Of a DNA stretch of 61,933 bases, positions 56,515 through 61,933 are shown piece by piece. Positions within the stretch are counted from its first letter, which is position 1. The number at the start of each line of letters is the position of its first letter. The position numbers were made by a program, and so were the translations under genes. The DNA comes from Novosphingobium taihuense. GTDB taxonomy: Bacteria; Pseudomonadota; Alphaproteobacteria; Sphingomonadales; Sphingomonadaceae. A model generated the notes under the pieces. That model was not told where the DNA came from. It did not search any database and saw only the letters and a list, made by a program, of their open reading frames with translations. The stretch lies in NCBI RefSeq assembly GCF_007830315.1, contig NZ_VLKJ01000014.1:1-61933 (forward strand). Reading direction: 5' to 3'.

Positions 56515-58213
56515 GCTCTCCCAGATCAACGATTTGATCGGCAAGTTCAAGGAGCGCCGTGCGATGGCCGAGGATGAGGATCGTGCAGGCGCCGCGCAGA
56601 TCCCGCACCGTCTGCATGACGGCGTTCTCGTTGCTGCCATCGAGAGCCGCAGTGACTTCGTCGAGAATCAGCAATTCCGGTTTTCTGAGAAGCGCCCGGG
56701 CCAGGGCAAGGCGTTGCCTTTCGCCTCCGGAGAACTGACGCCCCGCCTCGCCCACACGGGTGTCGAGACCTGCGGGAAGATCGAAAACGAACTGGGCGGA
56801 GGCCCGCTCGAGCGCGTTCGTCATCGCTGCGCGAATCGCGTTGCTGTCGCCTTCAGCCTGCCCCCAGGCGAGGTTCTGCGCGATCGTGCCGTCGAACAGG
56901 TAGGGCACCTGCTCGACATAGGCGACGCGGCGGCGCCAGCGGATGCGCGCCGCCCCTTCGAGCGGCTCGCCATCGATAAGGATCTGCCCCGTATCGGGTG
57001 AGATCAGGCCGCCGAGCATGTCGGCAAGGCTGCTCTTGCCCACGCCCGATGGGCCGCAGATCGCAACGACGCTGCCGGCCGCAATCGCCAGATCGAAATC
57101 GCGGAAGACCGGCTTCTCACGCCCCTCGTAGGCAAGGCCCACGCCCTTGAGGTCAAGCGACTGTTTCAGATGCAGGGGCTCGCCGCCGTCATCGACCGGT
57201 TCGCGATGGACCGAGGCTTCGCTGACAAGATCGAGCAAACCGGAAAGCGCCGGCGCGTTGAAGCTCCAGCGACGCAGGCTGCCCTGCAGGCCGGTCACGA
57301 CAGGGACAATACGGACCATGATCGCCAGCACGGGAACGAGGATTCCGATCGGCAGATGCAAGACGACGAACGCAAGATAGATCAACCCGCCCAGCATCGC
57401 CGCGGCGACTGTCTGGAACACGACGTGAGCCTGCGCGACCGAGCGATGGTATCGCATCTGCGCGTCTTCGACACTGCGCGCCGTCTCGCCGAACTGCTGC
57501 GCCAGCGCCGGTTCGGCGCCGCTGATCCGCGCTGCCCGAAAGTGGAAGAGGCCGCTCGAGACCTGTTCGTGCAGCGCCTCGTAGACTTCGGCCAGATATT
57601 CGCCGTCGCTGTTCCTGCGAGAGCGCATCACGATCAGCACAAGGGCCACGATTGCTGCAGCCAGGACGGCCAGCGATGTCAGTTGCCACGATATCGCAAA
57701 AGCCGCCGCGAGCAGCATGACGAGCGTGATCACGCCCGTCGCCACCGAAAGCATGCTTTCGCCAAGGCCACCGACGCGATCGGCTTCTCCGACAAGCTTT
57801 GCTGCGTGCGCGGAAGTGCTCTGGGCGCTCAACCAGCGCCACTCGGCCGAGAGGACGGCCCCCTGCGCTTCGATGCGGATGGACCTCGTCAAGGCGTTAC
57901 CCAGCCGCGCCTGCTGATCGAGCACGAGGTAGACGATCAGCGAACGCAAGCCGACCAGCACCGTCACTGCAGCCAGAAGCAGCCCCACCGGCAGGCCCGC
58001 CAGCGGGGTGAGCCACATGGCCATCGAGGACGGTGCCTGTTCCCCTGCGACGATCGCGGTGATCGGGACGAGCAGGAGGAGGCCGACGCCCTCGGTGAGA
58101 CTGGAGGCCAGCATCAGGCTGCCGAGAAGGGCAAGCCTCCTGCCGCCGACCATGCCCATGACGGCACCGATCGTGGCGAGAGGCGGCCACCCTGATCGCC
58201 TTACGTCAGGCAT
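56501..58213 (-). CDS. ABC transporter, fused permease and ATPase (peptide-export type)
   Basis: A 570-residue half-exporter. N-terminal transmembrane domain (about 10-330; LGSLMLASSLTEGVGLLLLV; LLAAVTVLVGLRSLIVYLVL) and C-terminal ATPase with Walker A GPSGVGKSS (about 385), signature FSGGERQRLALARALLRK (about 490) and Walker B LLILDEVTAALDGS. H-loop ILGHRTALLE. Start ATG giving MPDVRRSGWPPLATIG; upstream 15 residues rejected. Its start overlaps the truncated asparagine-synthase-like frame by 8 bases, and its stop overlaps the nucleotidyltransferase gene. Together these suggest the end of a peptide biosynthetic cluster (lasso-type exporter). Confidence 0.85.
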   Translation of the reverse strand: MPDVRRSGWPPLATIGAVMGMVGGRRLALLGSLMLASSLTEGVGLLLLVPITAIVAGEQAPSSMAMWLTPLAGLPVGLLLAAVTVLVGLRSLIVYLVLDQQARLGNALTRSIRIEAQGAVLSAEWRWLSAQSTSAHAAKLVGEADRVGGLGESMLSVATGVITLVMLLAAAFAISWQLTSLAVLAAAIVALVLIVMRSRRNSDGEYLAEVYEALHEQVSSGLFHFRAARISGAEPALAQQFGETARSVEDAQMRYHRSVAQAHVVFQTVAAAMLGGLIYLAFVVLHLPIGILVPVLAIMVRIVPVVTGLQGSLRRWSFNAPALSGLLDLVSEASVHREPVDDGGEPLHLKQSLDLKGVGLAYEGREKPVFRDFDLAIAAGSVVAICGPSGVGKSSLADMLGGLISPDTGQILIDGEPLEGAARIRWRRRVAYVEQVPYLFDGTIAQNLAWGQAEGDSNAIRAAMTNALERASAQFVFDLPAGLDTRVGEAGRQFSGGERQRLALARALLRKPELLILDEVTAALDGSNENAVMQTVRDLRGACTILILGHRTALLELADQIVDLGEHAGS

Positions 58214-58430
58214 TGCGGCCTTCGGCGAAGCGGATGAAGCGCGCCGTCGAAAGGCCACGCGTCACGGCAGAAACGATGCGCGCCGAATCGCGCCGCTCGG
58301 GACGATCCTCACCATCCCAGTCGCTGAGGTCGGCGATCAATCGCGGAAAATCGAAAACTGCGGCAATGCGTTCGTCGCGAGCCAGCGATTCCAGTTCGCG
58401 GAGGATATGCTCGCGGTCCCGCTGCAGTCT
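58206..58430 (-). pseudogene. C-terminal remnant, asparagine-synthase-like (candidate)
   Basis: An open frame ending 8 bases inside the ABC transporter start. Its last ~70 codons read as a convincing protein end: RELESLARDERIAAVFDFPR, then LIADLSDWDGEDRPERRDSA, then SAVTRGLSTARFIRFAEGRN. This resembles the C-terminal end of asparagine synthase-like lasso cyclases from memory of the family. There is no start codon in frame near 58430, and the frame beyond it overlaps real genes on the other strand, so only a 3' fragment remains. The exact boundary is approximate. Identity needs a search. Confidence 0.45.
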
Positions 58431-58571
58431 TTGCTCGACTATCCCTTGCGCAACCAGACCATGCTGTGCCTCGCAGCCTTCGCCGTCGTCCTTCTCGCCA
58501 CCGCACGCCGGGCCGATGCCGAGGAACCGGCACCCTCTGGCAAGGTCAACAGCCGGGAGCAGAGGCCGTGA
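58407..58571 (+). pseudogene. C-terminal remnant of an O-antigen ligase/Wzy-like protein
   Basis: A 54-codon open frame starting at an ATG behind GGAGG: MLAVPLQSLLDYPLRNQTML onward, with a hydrophobic segment (LCLAAFAVVLLATA). The SLLDYPLRNQTM motif is that of the C-terminal end of O-antigen ligase/polymerase proteins (DYPLRT-like). It ends in a TGA that overlaps the next gene start (GTGA at 58568-58571), so the original pair was translationally coupled. The upstream part of the gene is missing: the frame enters a region that is the 3' end of a minus-strand gene. Truncated remnant or possibly still translated as a short protein. Confidence 0.5.
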
Positions 58572-59275
58572 AGCGGATAGTATGGACAGCTTTTCTGGCA
58601 GTCGTCGCCGTCTTCGCTTGCGGCGCGCAGCTTGACCGCGCAGCGCGTCGGCAGCCTGCGCTCGTCTCGGTCGTGCCAGCACCCTTCCGCAACTTCGCGC
58701 AGGAAAGCGTGACGTTGGCAACAGTGCGCTCGGCCGAGCCATCGGTCGCTCTTGCCGAAGCCCGCCTGCTTGTCTCGCGCAGCCCGGCTCCTGCTGAGCA
58801 TCTGACGCTCCTGGCCATTGCCGAGGAGCGGAGCGGTGACCGTGCAGACAGCGCCCGCCTCATCCAGCGGGCAGCGCAACGCGGCTGGCGTGACCCGATT
58901 GCGCAGCAGGCCATGTTCGACATTGCCCTTGGCGCTGGCGACCAGGTCGAGGCATCGCGTCGGCTGGCCGCGCTTTGGGCGCTTCAGGAAGAGCAGGCTC
59001 CGCTCAAGGACATGGGTCAGCGGCTGATGGCCCGGCCTGAAGGGCGCAAGGCACTGGCCGATGCGCTGGTGGCCGGTGGAAACTGGACAATTCCGTTTCT
59101 GCGCAGCGTCGCAGCCGAACCGACCGCCGATGCATTGGAAACGGTCGAGCTTGCCCTGCGCAACGGAGCAATGTTCGATTGCAAGGTCGCCCCGCAACTC
59201 AAGGCGATCTACAAGGCAAAGGCCGCCAAAAAAGACGGTGCCCTGTTCGACAGGTGCACTCGCAAACGGGCCTGA
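58568..59275 (+). CDS. Secreted or membrane-anchored helical-repeat protein, unknown
   Basis: A 235-residue protein with an N-terminal signal/anchor (MKRIVWTAFLAVVAVFACGA) and a helical, TPR-like body (SVALAEARLLVSRSPAPAEH; LTLLAIAEERSGDRADSARL; IQRAAQRGWRDPIAQQAMFD). Such genes often follow O-antigen ligase genes in sphingomonads. The GTG start overlaps the stop of the remnant frame by 4 bases (GTGA), which supports this start and the former coupling. It is convergent with lptA (6 bases apart). Function unknown; possibly helps the ligase or polymer. Confidence 0.75.
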   Translation: MKRIVWTAFLAVVAVFACGAQLDRAARRQPALVSVVPAPFRNFAQESVTLATVRSAEPSVALAEARLLVSRSPAPAEHLTLLAIAEERSGDRADSARLIQRAAQRGWRDPIAQQAMFDIALGAGDQVEASRRLAALWALQEEQAPLKDMGQRLMARPEGRKALADALVAGGNWTIPFLRSVAAEPTADALETVELALRNGAMFDCKVAPQLKAIYKAKAAKKDGALFDRCTRKRA

Positions 59276-59281
59276 CGCGCT

Positions 59282-59851
59282 TCAGTTCTTCGCGTTGCGA
59301 ACGTTGAAGGTTCCGGTCACGCGGCCGCCCTTGCCGCCTGCCGCGCCGCCGCCACTGCGCCCGTCCACGCTCGACAGGCCCGAATCGAGATCAATCACCA
59401 GCCGCCCTCCGTTGAGCGTATCGCCATTGCGGCGCAGGGCCACGTTGCCGGTCATGGTGATCACGTTGCGATTGAAGTCATAGACCGCGACATCACCCCT
59501 GGCGCTTTCACCGCCACGATTGACCTGGACGCCGCCCGTGGCGTCGATCCGCTCGATCTGGATGTCGCCCGTATTGCTATAGGCCACGGTGGTCCGCGCC
59601 GCCTGCATGCGCAGGTCCGACTGATTGATGTCGACATTGCCCGAAAGCACCACGCGCTTGGCCTTGTCCTGCACCTCGATACGGTCGGCAGCGTAGTTCA
59701 CCGGTGCCTTGCTGTCGTGCCCGGCGATGCCCTGCGCCGAAAGGTGCTGCGCCCCGGCGATAAGCGCGGCTGAACCGGCAAAGCCGATCGCCCCCCATCG
59801 CAGAGGGCGGGCTGAGCGGATGATATCGAGCGTGGTGCGGTTCATGGTCAT
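59282..59851 (-). CDS. lptA: LPS transport periplasmic protein LptA (OstA-like)
   Basis: A 189-residue periplasmic bridge protein of the LPS transport chain (OstA/LptA fold). It begins MTMNRTTLDIIRSARPLRWG with a hydrophobic signal segment (AIGFAGSAALIAGAQHLSAQ) and continues with APVNYAADRIEVQDKAKRVV, LSGNVDINQSDLRMQAARTT and VITMTGNVALRRNGDTLNGG, the alternating-strand jellyroll pattern. It overlaps lptC by 4 bases (ATGA) and is the last gene of rnd-lptC-lptA; lptB is not downstream, because the next gene is convergent. Confidence 0.93.
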   Translation of the reverse strand: MTMNRTTLDIIRSARPLRWGAIGFAGSAALIAGAQHLSAQGIAGHDSKAPVNYAADRIEVQDKAKRVVLSGNVDINQSDLRMQAARTTVAYSNTGDIQIERIDATGGVQVNRGGESARGDVAVYDFNRNVITMTGNVALRRNGDTLNGGRLVIDLDSGLSSVDGRSGGGAAGGKGGRVTGTFNVRNAKN

Positions 59852-60492
59852 GGCATCTGCATCCTGCCCGGCACCATGCGGAGGCGGGCGTTTCCATCAA
59901 GCGTTACGGTCCGCTCCGACAGGTCGGCACTTATCCGGTCGGCAGAGAATGTTCCAGCCGGAATGCGTCCTTCGACAGGGCCCCGGCTTTTCAGCATCTT
60001 GCCGCCGAGGTCGATGTCGACGTTGGTCGCCGTCATCCGGTAGCCGTCGGAGGTCTGAAAATTGATCGGCCCGACGATGTCGACGATCTCCTTGCCGAAA
60101 TCGTAGTCGCCCTTGCCTGCCGTGAGCAATGCCGGGCCATCATCGAGCATGATCCGTGCGGTCAACTGGTCGAGCTGGATCAGCGGACGGGTCTTGCTGT
60201 GCTGCACGGCAGAGCCCGCCGTGATCGAGAAATTGCGCCCGTCATCGTCCTGCCCGCGATACATCGCGCTCGAAACCTGCATCCGCTCGTTCAGCACGGC
60301 GACCTTGCGCCGGTCGAGCAGGAAGCTGATCTCACCGCGTGGGGAAATCGGCGCGATGATCATCACCGCCAGCAATCCGCCCACCAAAGCGGGCAGTGCA
60401 CGCGCGAGGAAATGCACCAGCCGGTCGTGAAAGCCACCGGGCGCGGCAAAGCCACGACGCCGGGTACGGATCATGTCGGCCTGGACGGTCAT
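59848..60492 (-). CDS. lptC: LPS export ABC transporter periplasmic protein LptC
   Basis: Inner-membrane-anchored LptC, passing LPS from LptBFG to LptA. 214 residues: N-terminal cytoplasmic basic segment, a hydrophobic anchor (RALPALVGGLLAVMIIAPIS), and a beta-jellyroll body (FLLDRRKVAVLNERMQVSSA; MYRGQDDDGRNFSITAGSAV; YRMTATNVDIDLGGKMLKSR). The end (LSERTVTLDGNARLRMVPGR) has the strand pattern of the family. Sits between rnd (24 bases) and lptA (4-base overlap). The ATG start gives MTVQADMIRTRRRGF; a shorter start from M7 is possible. Confidence 0.92.
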   Translation of the reverse strand: MTVQADMIRTRRRGFAAPGGFHDRLVHFLARALPALVGGLLAVMIIAPISPRGEISFLLDRRKVAVLNERMQVSSAMYRGQDDDGRNFSITAGSAVQHSKTRPLIQLDQLTARIMLDDGPALLTAGKGDYDFGKEIVDIVGPINFQTSDGYRMTATNVDIDLGGKMLKSRGPVEGRIPAGTFSADRISADLSERTVTLDGNARLRMVPGRMQMP

Positions 60493-60516
60493 CGCGTTCG
60501 CTTGCCTGTCTCCGCC

Positions 60517-61134
60517 TTACTCGTGGCTGAAGATGTCGCGCTCGGCCCAACCGGCAAGATCGAGCCTTGCCCGCATCGGCAGGAAATCAAAGCAGGCCTG
60601 CGCTATCGCGGTGCGGCCTTCGCGTTCCAGCCGCTCGACCAGAATTGTGTGCATCGCGTGGAGGTGGCGCACATCGGATGCGGCATATTCCTGTTGCGCA
60701 TCGCTGAGGACCGGACCGCCCCAATCACTCGACTGCTGCTGCTTGGAGATTTCCTTGCCGAGCAGCTCGCGCACGAGATCCTTGAGGCCGTGGCGGTCGG
60801 TATAGGTGCGAACCAGCTTCGAGGCGATCTTGGTGCAGAACACGGGTGCGGCGACTACACCGAGATAGTGTTCGATCGCAGCGAGATCAAAACGGGCGAA
60901 GTGGTACAGCTTGATCCGCGCAGGATCGGCGAGGACCGCCTTCAGGTTCGGCGCGGCAAAGCTGCTGCCGGGCGAGAAGCGAACGAGGTGTTCGTCCCCC
61001 CGGCCATCGGAAATCTGGACCACGCAGAGCCGATCACGCGGCGTGATCAAGCCCATGGTCTCGGTATCGACAGCAACGGGACCCGGCGCGAGCACGCCCT
61101 CGGGAAGGTCTTCTTCGTGGAAATAAACGGCCAT
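60517..61134 (-). CDS. rnd: Ribonuclease D-type 3'-5' exonuclease
   Basis: A 205-residue DEDDy exonuclease. The first metal motif is VAVDTETMGL (Asp23/Glu25); then LYHFARFDLAAIEHYLG (Asp about residue 85), and the third YAASDVRHLHAMHTIL (Tyr/Asp about 150). This is the short form without the HRDC domain, as in many alphaproteobacteria. Starts MAVYFHEEDLPEGVLAPGPV. It heads rnd-lptC-lptA. Together with the promoter of cysD it shares a 197-base intergenic region that contains two dyads. Confidence 0.9.
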   Translation of the reverse strand: MAVYFHEEDLPEGVLAPGPVAVDTETMGLITPRDRLCVVQISDGRGDEHLVRFSPGSSFAAPNLKAVLADPARIKLYHFARFDLAAIEHYLGVVAAPVFCTKIASKLVRTYTDRHGLKDLVRELLGKEISKQQQSSDWGGPVLSDAQQEYAASDVRHLHAMHTILVERLEREGRTAIAQACFDFLPMRARLDLAGWAERDIFSHE

Positions 61135-61260
61135 CCCTGTCGCTTAGGCGGTTGGACAATCGCTCGCAAGCTTTCAGTCCCTCGGCGCGTCTCGCCGAAT
61201 GCATCCACCGGGTATCCATAGCTGGAGTTGTCCGCGCAAAAGCAATGCCTTCGCCCCATG

Positions 61261-61274
61261 CTCCCAAATGGGAG
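61261..61274. promoter_or_regulatory. Dyad CTCCCA-AA-TGGGAG upstream of cysD
   Basis: Perfect 6-bp inverted repeat 58 bases before the cysD start; second dyad lies 11 bases further on. Operator candidates for cysteine-metabolism control, unproven. Confidence 0.35.
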
Positions 61275-61285
61275 AACACCCGTGC

Positions 61286-61300
61286 TTGCGAATCGCGCAA
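61286..61300. promoter_or_regulatory. Dyad TTGCG-N5-CGCAA upstream of cysD
   Basis: Perfect 5-bp inverted repeat 31 bases before the cysD start codon. It may be part of a leader hairpin or operator. Confidence 0.3.
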
Positions 61301-61331
61301 AGGGACGCAACGCAATTACGGAGCGAAAGCC

Positions 61332-61933
61332 GTGGCATTGGACAAGCAGACCCTGACGCATCTCGAGCGACTTGAGTCCGAGGCGATTCACATCATGCGC
61401 GAGGTGGTGGCCGAGGCGACCAATCCGGTGATGCTCTATTCCGTGGGCAAGGACAGCGCGGTGATGCTGCACCTTGCGCGCAAGGCCTTCTATCCCTCGC
61501 CGCCGCCGTTCCCGCTGCTGCACGTCGATACGACGTGGAAGTTCCAGGACATGTACGCGCTGCGCGACAAGATGGCGACCGAGAGCGGCATGGATCTGCT
61601 CATCTATCAGAACCCGGAAGCTGCCGAGAAGAACATCAACCCGTTCGACCACGGCTCGCTCCACACAGACATGTGGAAGACCGAGGGGCTCAAGCAGGCA
61701 TTGGACAAGTACGGCTTCGATGCGGCCTTTGGCGGTGCGCGGCGTGACGAGGAGAAGAGCCGCGCCAAGGAGCGCATCTTCTCGTTCCGCACCGCTTCGC
61801 ACGGCTGGGACCCGAAGAACCAGCGCCCGGAGCTGTGGAACCTCTACAACGCCCGCAAGAACAAGGGCGAGTCCATCCGCGTCTTCCCGATCAGCAACTG
61901 GACCGAGCTCGACATCTGGCAGTACATCCACCT
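61332..61933 (+). CDS. cysD: Sulfate adenylyltransferase subunit 2 (partial, 5' end only)
   Basis: The N-terminal ~200 residues of CysD, running off the window end. Start GTG (GGAG eight bases ahead) gives VALDKQTLTHLERLESEAIH. The PP-loop is PVMLYSVGKDSAVMLHLARK (about residues 32-51), followed by LHVDTTWKFQDMYALRDKMA and FGGARRDEEKSRAKERIFSF (the GGARRDEE motif). This subunit makes adenylyl sulfate with CysN; cysN should follow beyond the edge. Two dyads in the leader may regulate it. Confidence 0.95.
   Translation, partial: MALDKQTLTHLERLESEAIHIMREVVAEATNPVMLYSVGKDSAVMLHLARKAFYPSPPPFPLLHVDTTWKFQDMYALRDKMATESGMDLLIYQNPEAAEKNINPFDHGSLHTDMWKTEGLKQALDKYGFDAAFGGARRDEEKSRAKERIFSFRTASHGWDPKNQRPELWNLYNARKNKGESIRVFPISNWTELDIWQYIH

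Noticed and set aside
58431..58742. Start of the minus-strand remnant at 58742
   Set aside because: The extra N-terminal residues are Arg-rich low-complexity and overlap the 58568 gene and ligase stump on the other strand; no ribosome-binding site.

Overview
The window is GC-rich (roughly 64% by eye), gene-dense DNA with Gram-negative alphaproteobacterial content: LptA/LptC/LptE, LolA-like and OmpA-like envelope proteins, class I PHA enzymes, etfBA, a split MetH and exosortase-A-associated polysaccharide genes. Together with the recurring CCCCGGC-GAAG-GCCGGGG intergenic repeats this points to Sphingomonadales, most likely a Novosphingobium-like chromosome (inference from gene content, not from a search). 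No rRNA, tRNA, CRISPR array or intact insertion sequence was seen. Most of the window is ordinary chromosomal housekeeping.

Layout. 1-5 kb: etfBA, sucC, an inositol-monophosphatase-family phosphatase and an aldo/keto reductase. 5-14 kb: an OmpA-type lipoprotein divergent from a CorC/HlyC-type membrane protein, then the gltBD glutamate synthase operon. 14-18.4 kb: a large low-complexity membrane protein and an exosortase-A-type polysaccharide pair (glycosyltransferase and ligase/polymerase, divergent) with an unannotated 53-residue ORF between them. 18.4-25.9 kb: MaoC hydratase, intracellular PHA depolymerase, an MsbA-like ABC exporter, uppP, two small stress-type envelope proteins, phenylalanine hydroxylase, rpmG and a LolA-family gene. 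25.9-27.4 kb: an almost gene-free stretch with two kinds of paired palindromic repeat, a candidate structured RNA with a strong terminator, and one orphan exported protein. 27.4-41 kb: xth-ribA, an AraC/GyrI regulator, several small unknown envelope genes, an SPFH/ribbon-helix-helix/membrane protein operon, terC, recQ, a cation:proton antiporter and unknowns. 41-46.7 kb: the methionine operon, regulator(ArsR+methyltransferase)-metF-metH1-metH2, preceded by two inverted repeats. 46.8-51 kb: small lipoproteins, a LuxR-type HTH membrane protein and phbB. 51-55.3 kb: leuS-lptE-holA. 55.3-58.6 kb: an ABC exporter plus nucleotidyltransferase module ending in a junction of two truncated genes. 58.6-61.9 kb: rnd-lptC-lptA and the start of cysD, cut by the window end.

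How the genes work together. Two envelope themes recur: LPS transport (lptE, lptA, lptC) and polysaccharide export or polymerisation (exosortase-A genes, uppP, an O-antigen-ligase remnant). PHA metabolism is represented by phbB (synthesis) and phaZ (mobilisation), 28 kb apart, each with TGC-rich or dyad sequence upstream. The methionine operon couples a probable SAH/SAM-sensing repressor to 5-methyl-THF formation (MetF) and homocysteine remethylation (split MetH).

Most unusual signals: (1) the 55.3-58.6 kb module, which looks like the export/tailoring end of a lasso-peptide type cluster with a truncated asparagine-synthase-like C-terminus, joined to the C-terminal stump of an O-antigen ligase; (2) the candidate RNA at about 26.2 kb; (3) the small ORF in the exosortase locus; (4) the double operator of the methionine operon; (5) the SPFH/RHH operon with its TGATAT-N7-ATATCA dyad.
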